The notes under the pieces are model-generated. The model searched no databases, had not been told where the DNA came from, and saw only the letters and a program-made list of their open reading frames with translations. A stretch of DNA of 64,000 nucleotides, from the NCBI RefSeq assembly GCF_014649695.1, contig NZ_BMTN01000003.1:434001-498000 (forward strand), given 5' to 3'. Of this stretch, positions 9,322 to 17,470 are shown piece by piece. Every line of letters begins with the position of its first letter. Position 1 is the first letter of the stretch. The position numbers were made by a program, and so were the translations under genes. The stretch is from Streptomyces kurssanovii (GTDB lineage Bacteria; Actinomycetota; Actinomycetes; Streptomycetales; Streptomycetaceae).

Positions 9322-12147
9322 TCAGTCCTTTTCGTACGGCGAGCGGACCGGGAAGTACGCCTCGAGGAACGCCCGCAGGACACGGTCCTGCTCGTCCACG
9401 GGCACCTCGGCCTCCGCCGACTCACCGATGCAGAAGACGTCACGGTGTCGGGCGGCCAGCAGCCGGCTCAGCATCACATGGTGCTGGTAGTCGCCGATGT
9501 TCGCGTAGCCGCACGAGATGCCTCCCTGCGCCGCCTTGCCCGTCAGATAGGCGTAGTGGTGGTGCAGCGACGACGTGATCGACAGGTCCTCCGAACCGCG
9601 GAACGGAGTGGCGGCCGTGTGCCGGGTCTGCTCCGGCCAGCGCTCGCTGATCTCCTCCAGCACGCTGCGGCGCAGCGGGTGGGGGGTGTGCAGGAACCCA
9701 TGGGTCGCGACCCGGCCGAACGCGTCCTCCAGCAGGGCCTGGTTGTTCTTGGCGGCGACGAAGTACCCCTCGGTCGCCTCTGTGACCTCGCCCGGCGGGA
9801 CGGCCGTCGGCGAGCGGAAGAACAGGGAGTTCCCGTTGGACTGGAAGAACTTGTTCGGAGCGAGCGGACGGCCGAAGAAGACGTCGTCGTTCACGTACAG
9901 GAAGTGCTCGGCGAGCCCCTCGATGCGGTGCAGCTGGCTCTCGATCGCATGCGAGTTGAACGTCGGCAGCCATGAAGGATCGGCGAAGATCTCGCGGTGG
10001 CTCACGACCTGGATGTCCGGGTGTTCCGTGTTCAGCCACGACGGCGTCTGATCGTCGGTGACGAGGAAGATCTTGCGGATCCACGGAGCGTGCGTCGCCA
10101 GCGAGCGCAGCGAGTAGCGCAGCTCGTCACGGTTGCGGAAGCGCACGTCGCCGGCTTCTGCGCCCTCCGTGGTCAGGCCGCGCGCCTGACGGGCCGCGTC
10201 CCGCTTCTTCCGCCACACCGGGTCCGTGTCGTCCACCCAGGTATAGACGGCGTCGACGGGGAAGTCGACGTTCCACATGAGCGGCTTGGCGAACACGTCC
10301 GCCGTCGGGTAGTCGCGGCTGCCCACGGTGAGCCGGGCGGTCGCCTCGAGCGACGGAAGGCGCGGGCCGACGAGGGTGGTGCCGTTCGGAGCGTTGAACC
10401 AGCCACTGTCGTCGCTGTCGTCCTGGGTCCAGAACTCGACGCGGCAGCCGTAGGCGGGGCCGTAGCGAAGCGTGCGGCTCTCACTGACCAGCGGCTTGAA
10501 GACGCGGACGCCCGCGACCACGGGGACATCGACGAGCCGTTCGGCCAGGATCGCTCCGGGGGCGGCGCTGGCGGGGCTGATGAGCTCGGCGTAGACGGGG
10601 CGCCCGTTCATCTCCGTGCCGAGGGCGCGCAGTGCGCGCTCGCGGTCGTCCGCCTTCACCGCGAGGCGATGGCCGACGCTCGCCGGCTCGTGCAGCAGGA
10701 TGTAGGCCACGCCGTGGCGCTCGAGCGCCTGGGCGGCGAGTTCGAGGTTGATCTCGGCCATGCGCCATGCGGGCGTGTCGTCACGGACCTCGGCAAGCCG
10801 GCCGGCGGAACGGACGAGGGAGTTGCGGTCCTGCGCCTGCAGGATGACCTCTCGCGCCTTCTGCTCGTCGGACGAGGGCGAGAGCCGGCTGATCGGGGCG
10901 GACACGGCGAACGTCCGGCTTCCCCCTGCCGCGATACGGCGGGCCACCCGGTCGGCACGGGCACCGAGGCGCTCGGGCCCGTCCCGTTCCGCGAGTATGC
11001 GGTCGAACAGCTCGTCCCACTGGCCGCTGACGATGTCGGGGGCGAAGCGCTCCCGGGCTCCGGCACGGGCGGCGGCTCCGTAGGCGGCGCGCAGCTCGTC
11101 GTCACCCATCAGCTTGGACATCGCCGCACCGAGCGAGGCGACGTCGTCGGCGGGTACCAGCAGGCCGTCCACCTCGTGGCGGACGATCTGGGACGGTCCG
11201 GTCAGCGCGTCGTAGGCGACGACCGGGACGCCGGCGGTGAACGCCTCGAGCATCACCAGGCCGAAGGACTCCACCCGGGACGGCATCAGGCATATCGCGG
11301 CCTTGGCCCACTCCTCGGCCATCTGCTGGCTCCGGCCGACGAGCTCGACCTGGTTGTGCATGCCCAGACCCTCGACCAGGCGGCGCAGATTGACCAGTTG
11401 AGGACCGTCACCGAAGATGCGCAGGGACCAATCGGGGTGGTCGGCGGCGATGTCGGCGAACGCCTGGACGGCATGGTCGAGCTGCTTCTCCGGCACCATA
11501 CGGCCGGCGACCACGATGGTCCTGCTGCCGAGGTCGGAGCGCGGCCGGTAGCCGTCGGGCATGGCGTTGGGGATGGTGGCCAGCAGCGGGGCGGAGGCGC
11601 CCAGGGACTCGGCGAACCACTCGGTGGTCAGCTCGGTGAGCGAGACCAGCGCGTCGAGCTGCGGTGCGTGGGTCAGCAGCGGTTCGCCGGTGGCGCCGCG
11701 CAGTTGGGAGACGCGGTGCTCCTGGTGGACGGTCGCCACGCGGGCGGGTACGAGCTCGACGGCCGCTGCCATGAGGGCGGGCGTCGTCGTCACCACGACA
11801 TCGGTGTCGATGCTCGTCAGGGCGGCGGTCATCTCGATGTCGGACAACCGGTCGAAGGTCGGCTCCCACGAGGGCCGGACGAGCTCGCTCGGCAGTGAGG
11901 CGAGGGCTTCGCACTCCTGCGCCGTGAGGGACGAGGGACGTACCGGCCGAGGTGACCGGCCCGTGCGGTCCACGAGGTAGCGGATCGAGAGGTTCTTCGC
12001 CTCGGGCAGGAACGGCTCCGCCGCCGTCTTGAAGACGCTGAGGATCTCGACGTCATGACGGGGCATCAGCTGAGCGGCCTGGGTGTAGGCCGCCATCTCC
12101 GTGCCGCCCATCGCGTCGCCCCAGGTGAGCAGGATGGTGATCTTCAT
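9322..12147 (-). CDS. GT4 glycosyltransferase-Stealth phosphotransferase fusion
   Basis: 941 residues if started at the ATG at 12147 (MKITILLTWGDAMGGTE), which overlaps the upstream stop as ATGA; an open frame continues further upstream but lacks support. N-terminal GT4 domain, about 1-400: GGTEMA near the start, nucleotide-sugar segment VVAGRMVPEKQLDH, and the EX7E motif ESFGLVMLE at about 292. C-terminal Stealth domain: CR1 PVDAVYTWVDDTDP at about 626, CR2 RDELRYSLRSL to TDDQTPSWLN at about 672-706, CR3 [14 protein letters not shown] with VNDDVFFG at about 724-756, CR4 EDLSITSSLHHHYAY at about 855. One chain could therefore form both a glycosidic and a sugar-phosphate bond, as needed for a diglycosyl-phosphate repeat (inference). 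It is translationally coupled to the gene upstream. Confidence 0.88.
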   Translation of the reverse strand: MKITILLTWGDAMGGTEMAAYTQAAQLMPRHDVEILSVFKTAAEPFLPEAKNLSIRYLVDRTGRSPRPVRPSSLTAQECEALASLPSELVRPSWEPTFDRLSDIEMTAALTSIDTDVVVTTTPALMAAAVELVPARVATVHQEHRVSQLRGATGEPLLTHAPQLDALVSLTELTTEWFAESLGASAPLLATIPNAMPDGYRPRSDLGSRTIVVAGRMVPEKQLDHAVQAFADIAADHPDWSLRIFGDGPQLVNLRRLVEGLGMHNQVELVGRSQQMAEEWAKAAICLMPSRVESFGLVMLEAFTAGVPVVAYDALTGPSQIVRHEVDGLLVPADDVASLGAAMSKLMGDDELRAAYGAAARAGARERFAPDIVSGQWDELFDRILAERDGPERLGARADRVARRIAAGGSRTFAVSAPISRLSPSSDEQKAREVILQAQDRNSLVRSAGRLAEVRDDTPAWRMAEINLELAAQALERHGVAYILLHEPASVGHRLAVKADDRERALRALGTEMNGRPVYAELISPASAAPGAILAERLVDVPVVAGVRVFKPLVSESRTLRYGPAYGCRVEFWTQDDSDDSGWFNAPNGTTLVGPRLPSLEATARLTVGSRDYPTADVFAKPLMWNVDFPVDAVYTWVDDTDPVWRKKRDAARQARGLTTEGAEAGDVRFRNRDELRYSLRSLATHAPWIRKIFLVTDDQTPSWLNTEHPDIQVVSHREIFADPSWLPTFNSHAIESQLHRIEGLAEHFLYVNDDVFFGRPLAPNKFFQSNGNSLFFRSPTAVPPGEVTEATEGYFVAAKNNQALLEDAFGRVATHGFLHTPHPLRRSVLEEISERWPEQTRHTAATPFRGSEDLSITSSLHHHYAYLTGKAAQGGISCGYANIGDYQHHVMLSRLLAARHRDVFCIGESAEAEVPVDEQDRVLRAFLEAYFPVRSPYEKD

Positions 12148-13166
12148 GCGACTTCCTTTGCGCCTTCGGCGGCGCCTTCGAACGCGACACAGGAGACGGC
12201 GAGCGCTCCGGCCGACGTGATGTAGGCATGCACTCGCAGTAGCGAGCCGTTCTCCAGTGCGATGATACGGAAGGGGGTACGGAACACCTGATTCGGCTGG
12301 CGTACATCGGTCAGCCGGCGGGCGAGCTTCAGTCGCGTACGGCCTTCCTGCAACTCGACGTCCCACCGGTGCGTCCGGCGCCCCGAGGCCATGGCCGCCA
12401 GGGGGAGGTCGAAGGTGAACGCGTCACCATTCCACTCGGGGCGCGTGGTGACGACGGAGCCGCTGCCCCGCCGCACGGCCTGGGCCCGGTAGGAGTCGAC
12501 GGGCGCCTGCCGGGCGAGCAGCCGGCCATGGACGGTGATCCGGTCCCAGCGGAGGTCGAAGGAGTCGAGCTCCGCCTGCTGGACCGGGCCGCGCACCTTG
12601 AGGATCGCGCAGCCGTCCACCGAGCGCATGAGCCGGAACTGGGCGCCGGTGAGCGGGGACGGCGAGACGGGAAGGGTCGGGCCGTCCGTCGTCGGGACCG
12701 GTGCCGCCGAGATCGCTGTCCGCAGCGACCGGCCGTCGGTGTCGACGATCACGATGCTCAGCCGCCACAGGCCGCCGGCGAGCCGCACACCGGAAGGACC
12801 GGAGTCGGGGTGGTCGGCGTGCTGCAGGGCCGTGGTGGCGGTCAGCAGGCAGGTCCCGTCGCTCTGCGGTTCCGGTTCCAGATCGAGCTGGTGGCGTCGC
12901 CCGCCGCGTGCCAGTTCCAGGTGGGCGGAGCCGATGCTCCCGGCGCTCTTCGGGACGGGTACGGCCACATTCAGTGTCCGGCCGCCGAGGACGGACAGAT
13001 GTACGGGGCGCAGAGTGGGGCGCGGCCGGATTCCGCTGCCGATGGCCGGAACCGTGTGCATCCGCTGGACCCGGCGGCGCATGCGTACGGCCATCCGGCG
13101 AGCCCGCTTGGCGGCACCCACCGCATAGGGCAGCAGTGAGTCACTCACGGCGATCCCGGCTTCCAT
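12144..13166 (-). CDS. Unknown protein, beta-rich, coupled to the GT4-Stealth fusion
   Basis: 340 residues, no enzyme family recognised. After a basic N-terminus (RRMAVRMRRRVQRM, about 24-37) the chain looks beta-rich, with alternating hydrophobic residues and several Trp/Tyr. It has no clear signal peptide. Its C-terminal stretch LLRVHAYITSAGALAVSC resembles the ends of two glycosyltransferases in this locus (KVRVHVYYTLSNDLALNV at about 15617; VIPYFTDPYGNLTLDV at about 26190), so it may be a free-standing copy of an accessory domain. Its stop overlaps the start of the GT4-Stealth gene by 4 bases, which implies a linked role such as polymer binding or enzyme assembly (inference). Confidence 0.7.
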   Translation of the reverse strand: MEAGIAVSDSLLPYAVGAAKRARRMAVRMRRRVQRMHTVPAIGSGIRPRPTLRPVHLSVLGGRTLNVAVPVPKSAGSIGSAHLELARGGRRHQLDLEPEPQSDGTCLLTATTALQHADHPDSGPSGVRLAGGLWRLSIVIVDTDGRSLRTAISAAPVPTTDGPTLPVSPSPLTGAQFRLMRSVDGCAILKVRGPVQQAELDSFDLRWDRITVHGRLLARQAPVDSYRAQAVRRGSGSVVTTRPEWNGDAFTFDLPLAAMASGRRTHRWDVELQEGRTRLKLARRLTDVRQPNQVFRTPFRIIALENGSLLRVHAYITSAGALAVSCVAFEGAAEGAKEVA

Positions 13167-13614
13167 TCAGAGCTGACGGTCAGCGCCGCATGGTGCCAAG
13201 AACGCGGGTTAAAGGCAAGTTGACTCATTATTTAACCCTTATGTGATGGTGATCACTTTTGCGCATGAAGCCCGTTCGCATGCTTCCCCTTCGTACGGTC
13301 GGCGACCGGCCCTGATCGCCCCAGGAGAGCGGGCGCGGCACGGGCTGTCGGGCGAATTCGACAACGCTACCCGCCATGGAGGGGCGCGCCGACATCCGTG
13401 GCCGGCGTCACTCCGGCAGAACGGGGGTGGTCGTGCGGCCGGTCCCCGTGTCCGAGGACGATCGGGCGGCCGGTGGCGGTTCCCTGGCGCGGCGACGGCG
13501 GCTGTGCCATGTCGCGTGGTGACGGAGCGTCACCCAACTGCGGATATTTCTGGCTTTGCTTCACCTTCCGGACATACCGTGGTCCGTCCCGGAGCGGATC
13601 CGAACGGAGCCACG
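13167..13614. other. Divergent intergenic region with AT-rich island
   Basis: 448 bases between two divergent glycopolymer transcripts. Bases 13209-13270 are strikingly AT-rich for this genome and include TTGACT at 13220-13225 and the perfect palindrome GTGATCAC at 13249-13256. These probably contain the promoters and an operator for both directions, but no pair of -35/-10 boxes is convincing enough to assign. No gene is supported in the rest. Confidence 0.45.
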
Positions 13615-15639
13615 GTGAAGATCTCCTTCCTCATCCACACCATCTACGGCATCGGCGGGACCATCCGCACGACGCTGAACCTGGCCGAGGAGCTGGCCGA
13701 CCGGCACGAGGTCGAGATCGTTTCGGTGTTCCGGCACCGGGACCCGCCGGCGTTCCCGATCGATCCCCGGATCACCGTCGTTCCCATGGTCGACATCCGG
13801 CCTGCCAATCCCCGGAGCGACCGGCACGATCCGCTGTTCGCCGAGCCGTCCGGGGCCTTCCCCCGTTCCGAGGCCCGGTACAAGGAGTACAACCGGCTCA
13901 TCGACGACCGGGTCCGGGCCCACTACGCCGCCTCCGACGCGGACGTCGTCATCGGCACCCGGCCCGGGCTGGTGGCCTATGTCGCACAGTTCGCGCCCCC
14001 CTCCGCGGTCCGTATCGGCCAGGAGCACATGACGCACAACCACCACAAGGCCGCGCTGCGCGAGGAGATGTACGAGCATCTGGACGCGATCGACGCCTTC
14101 GTGACGGTCTCCGAGGGTGACGCGAAGGCGTGGCGCGACAAGATGCCGCTGCGCAGCACGCGGGTGCTGTCGATCCCGAACAGCGTTCCCGAGCCCGCCG
14201 TGCGCCCCTCCGACGGCACGGGCCGGACGATCGTGGCCGCCGGCCGGCTGGGGGCGGAGAAGCAGTTCGACGTACTGATCGACGCGTTCGCCCGGGTCGT
14301 CGCCGTACGGCCCGGCTGGACGCTGCGCATCTACGGGTCCGGCGACCAGCGGGACGCGCTGCTGGCCCGGATCCACAAGCTCGGCCTCTACAACGAGATC
14401 CATCTGATGGGCCCCTGCTCGCCGATCGAGTCGGAGTGGGTCAAGGGGGCCGTCGCCGCGTCCGCGTCCCGTCACGAGTCGTTCGGCATGACGCTGGTGG
14501 AGGCGATGCGCTGCGGTGTGCCGGTGGTGAGCGCCGACTGTGACTACGGCCCGCGCGAGATCATCGAGGACGGCGTCGACGGACTGCTCGTCCCGGTCGG
14601 CGACGCCGGGGCCATGGCCCGGGGGCTGCTGCGGCTCGTCGACGACGAGGATCTGCGCCGCGACATGGCCGCCGCCGCGGTGCGCAACGCGCGCCGCTTC
14701 GACCCCGGTGTGGTGGCCAAGCGGTACGAGACCCTGTTCGAGGAGCTCGCCGCAGAGGTGGCGCAGCGCGCCCGCGTCCCGGAGACCGCGCCGCTCGCCG
14801 ACTGCACCGTCGCCCCGGACGGTTCGCTGGAGGTGTGCCCGGTGGCACCCCTGCCGGCGGGCTGCGACAGCGGCGCCCGGCTGGTCTGCGTGCGTACAGG
14901 GGCGCGTAAGGAGGTGCGGACCTTCGCACTGGACGCGGCGGGGTCGGTGACGGTCCCGGCCGCCGAGGTCTTCCCGGAGGGGGTGTGGGACGTCTTCCTC
15001 GAGCCGGCGGCCGGCCCCGGGCAGCGGCTGGCGGCCCGCGTCGTCGACCAGCGCGGCGCCCTGCACGCGACCGAGCGCGTGACGCCCGGCGAGGGGGTGC
15101 GCCATGTCCTCCCTTACGCGGACACGGCCAAGGGTGGCGTACTCGCACTGCGGGCGTGGCACCGGCCGGTCCACGCCGAGGCGGGGGACGTCCGTATCGA
15201 CGGCGCCCGGGTGACCATCGAGGGCAGCATGCTCGGTACGGCCGTGGTCTCCCGCGCCCCCGTGCTGGTGCTGCGCCGCCGGGGAGGAGGAGCGGACGAG
15301 ATCCATTTCCGCGGCAAAAAGGTCGGCAAGGACGGATTTCGGTTCCGCTTTTCCTCTTCCGTGCCAGCGGCCTCACAGGTCAGTGGAAACGATGTGTGGG
15401 ACTTTTTCATTCGCTGTGACCCCACTGTGAAACCGGTGAGGATCGGCCGGCTGCTCGATGATCTGGTGGTGAAGCAGAGAATTTTCGTATACCCGGACGC
15501 GATCTTGGTGAAGCGCAGGCAGACGGGCCTGCCGCGTGCTGTGGCACGGCGTGTGCTGGGGCGGCAACGAAAGAAGGTCCGCGTGCACGTTTATTACACG
15601 CTGTCGAACGACCTCGCGCTCAATGTGGCGGATATGTAA
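13615..15639 (+). CDS. GT4 family glycosyltransferase with C-terminal beta-rich domain
   Basis: 674 residues from GTG 13615 (KISFLIHTIYGIGGTIRTT), which has GGAG 6 bases upstream; longer in-frame starts lack a ribosome site and the family's normal N-terminus. The GT4 domain covers about 1-390: acceptor-side GIGGTIRTTLNLAEEL, RIGQEHMTHN, VAAGRLGAEKQFDVLIDAF for the donor, and EX7E in ESFGMTLVEAM at about 290. Such enzymes extend wall teichoic-type or capsular glycans in the cytosol. The remaining roughly 280 residues form a beta-rich region ending in RVHVYYTLSNDLALNV, similar in pattern to the ends of two other proteins in the locus. It is divergent from the unknown gene at 12144 and upstream of the CDP-ribitol enzyme. 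The sugar transferred is unknown. Confidence 0.85.
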   Translation: MKISFLIHTIYGIGGTIRTTLNLAEELADRHEVEIVSVFRHRDPPAFPIDPRITVVPMVDIRPANPRSDRHDPLFAEPSGAFPRSEARYKEYNRLIDDRVRAHYAASDADVVIGTRPGLVAYVAQFAPPSAVRIGQEHMTHNHHKAALREEMYEHLDAIDAFVTVSEGDAKAWRDKMPLRSTRVLSIPNSVPEPAVRPSDGTGRTIVAAGRLGAEKQFDVLIDAFARVVAVRPGWTLRIYGSGDQRDALLARIHKLGLYNEIHLMGPCSPIESEWVKGAVAASASRHESFGMTLVEAMRCGVPVVSADCDYGPREIIEDGVDGLLVPVGDAGAMARGLLRLVDDEDLRRDMAAAAVRNARRFDPGVVAKRYETLFEELAAEVAQRARVPETAPLADCTVAPDGSLEVCPVAPLPAGCDSGARLVCVRTGARKEVRTFALDAAGSVTVPAAEVFPEGVWDVFLEPAAGPGQRLAARVVDQRGALHATERVTPGEGVRHVLPYADTAKGGVLALRAWHRPVHAEAGDVRIDGARVTIEGSMLGTAVVSRAPVLVLRRRGGGADEIHFRGKKVGKDGFRFRFSSSVPAASQVSGNDVWDFFIRCDPTVKPVRIGRLLDDLVVKQRIFVYPDAILVKRRQTGLPRAVARRVLGRQRKKVRVHVYYTLSNDLALNVADM

Positions 15640-15806
15640 GTGCCGCTTCTCCCGCTCTGTGATACTTCACTCCATCCGAACGTGTGGCGTCAGTCACCTG
15701 AGCGAGAGGTACCGTTCGGGGGCGCATCCCCGCAACGCCAGGGTGAACAGCAGGTTTATTCGAATGTGTGCAAGGTGTCAGCCGTCTTGCGGGACGGTGA
15801 GTACGA

Positions 15807-17360
15807 ATGTCAGCATCGGCCTTGTCCCCAGCCCCCGCAAGATTGGTCCCCTTGTCCGTGCACCACATGGCCAGATCCCGAACCACAGCTGTCCTGCTCG
15901 CCGGGGGTACCGGTCAGCGGGTGGGGCTCGCGATTCCCAAGCAGCTGGTGAAGATCGCGGGTAAGGCGGTCATAGAACACACGCTGGCGATTTTCGAACA
16001 GGCCGACTGCGTCGACGACGTCGTCGTGATGATGGCGCCCGGATATGTCGCGGAAGTGGAGAAGATCGTCGCGAAGGCCGGGCTGGCCAAGGTCACCAAG
16101 GTCCTCGAGGGCGGCGCGACCCGCAGCGAGACCACGGAGCGCGCGATCGCCGCTCTCGGTGAGGGCCTCGCGGAAGGGGAGGACCTCAACGTCCTCTTCC
16201 ACGACGCGGTCCGTCCGCTGCTCTCCGAGCGGGTCATCAAGGACTGTGTCGACGCGCTGGACCGCTACCAGGCCGTCGACGTCGCCATCCCCTCCGCGGA
16301 CACGATCATCGTGACCCGCACGCACGGCGAGGACGGCGAGTTCATCACCGACGTCCCGGACCGCTCCCGGCTGCGCCGCGGGCAGACCCCGCAGGCGTTC
16401 AAGCTGTCGACGATCCGCAAGGCGTACGAGATCGCGGCGTCAGACCCCAACTTCCAGGCGACCGACGACTGTACGGTCGTGCTGAGATATCTGCCGGACG
16501 TGCCCATCTACGTCGTCGCGGGCGACGAGTACAACATGAAGGTCACTCAGCCGGTCGACGTGTTCATCGCCGACAAGCTCTTCCAGCTCGCCTCGACCGC
16601 CCTCCCGGCCCCGGCCGACGAGCGGGCGTACCGCGAGCAGCTCACCGGCAGGACGGTCGTCGTCTTCGGCGGTTCGTACGGCATCGGCGCCGACATCGCC
16701 TCGCTCGCCGAGTCCTACGGCGCCAAGGTGTACGCGCTGGGCCGGTCCACCACCGGCACGCACGTCGAGAACCCCGAGCACGTCGACGACGCCCTCTCCA
16801 AGGCGTACGCCGAGAGCGGCCGCATCGACTACGTCATCAACACCGCGGGCGTGCTGCGCATCGGCAAGCTGGCGGAGACGGACAACGCGGCCATCCAGGA
16901 AGCGCTGAACGTCAACTACCTGGCGCCCGTCCACATCGCCCGTGCCTCGCACAAGTATCTCGCGGAGACCCGGGGCCAATTGCTGCTCTACACCTCCAGC
17001 AGCTACACCCGCGGCCGTGCCGAGTACAGCCTGTACTCGTCCACCAAGGCCGCCATGGTGAACCTCACCCAGGCCCTGTCGGACGAGTGGGCCGCCGACG
17101 GTGTCCGGGTGAACTGCGTGAACCCGGAGCGCACCGCCACCCCGATGCGCACCAAGGCGTTCGGCGTCGAGCCGGCCGGTTCGCTGCTGTCGTCGGAGGC
17201 CGTGGCCCGTACCTCGCTCGACGTGCTGCTGTCCGAGCTGACCGGTCACGTCATCGACGTCCGGCAGCAGGACCCGACCCGAGGTGCCTCGGAGGCGACC
17301 GGGTTCGAGCAGGCACTGGCGTCCGTCCTCGACCGCCACGAGGACGAGGAACACAGCTGA
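15807..17360 (+). CDS. Bifunctional cytidylyltransferase/SDR reductase (Bcs1-like, CDP-ribitol synthesis)
   Basis: 517 residues. The N-terminal part, about 20-265, is an IspD/TarI-type cytidylyltransferase: AVLLAGGTGQRVGLAIPKQL, HDAVRPL, TPQAFKL and the acidic TDDC. The C-terminal part, from about 280, is a short-chain dehydrogenase: Rossmann motif VFGGSYGIGADIA, NTAG, and catalytic Tyr410/Lys414 in YSSTK. The same fusion, Haemophilus Bcs1/Acs1, reduces ribulose 5-phosphate and activates the ribitol 5-phosphate to CDP-ribitol. That is the best reading here, and it implies ribitol phosphate in the polymer. A stand-alone IspD role is unlikely given the SDR domain and context. ATG 15807 follows GGTGAG; the inner ATG at 15867 is an alternative but has no ribosome site. 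Confidence 0.85.
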   Translation: MSASALSPAPARLVPLSVHHMARSRTTAVLLAGGTGQRVGLAIPKQLVKIAGKAVIEHTLAIFEQADCVDDVVVMMAPGYVAEVEKIVAKAGLAKVTKVLEGGATRSETTERAIAALGEGLAEGEDLNVLFHDAVRPLLSERVIKDCVDALDRYQAVDVAIPSADTIIVTRTHGEDGEFITDVPDRSRLRRGQTPQAFKLSTIRKAYEIAASDPNFQATDDCTVVLRYLPDVPIYVVAGDEYNMKVTQPVDVFIADKLFQLASTALPAPADERAYREQLTGRTVVVFGGSYGIGADIASLAESYGAKVYALGRSTTGTHVENPEHVDDALSKAYAESGRIDYVINTAGVLRIGKLAETDNAAIQEALNVNYLAPVHIARASHKYLAETRGQLLLYTSSSYTRGRAEYSLYSSTKAAMVNLTQALSDEWAADGVRVNCVNPERTATPMRTKAFGVEPAGSLLSSEAVARTSLDVLLSELTGHVIDVRQQDPTRGASEATGFEQALASVLDRHEDEEHS

Positions 17361-17373
17361 TTGCTCGTGCGCT

Positions 17374-17401
17374 GGGGCCTCTGCGGTCGCCGCAGGGGCC
17401 C
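17374..17401 (+). terminator. Hairpin after the CDP-ribitol gene
   Basis: GGGGCCTCTGCGG pairs with CCGCAGGGGCCC with one bulged base. It lies 13 bases after the stop and 70 bases before the next start, so it may only attenuate. Confidence 0.6.
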
Positions 17402-17470
17402 TAGTCTGTCGAGCGGGGCTCAACGTCCTTCGCAGAAAACCGTCGGCACCCCCTTGGAGCAGGTCTTTCC

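Noticed and set aside
12148-12366. Longer N-terminus for the GT4-Stealth fusion
   Set aside because: It would overlap most of the 3' end of the upstream gene and lacks a ribosome site. ATG 12147 gives the normal GT4 start and an ATGA overlap.
13243-13614. N-terminal extension of the GT4 gene at 13615
   Set aside because: Low-complexity Arg/Gly-rich translation from a probable promoter region; GTG 13615 has a ribosome site and the family's usual beginning.
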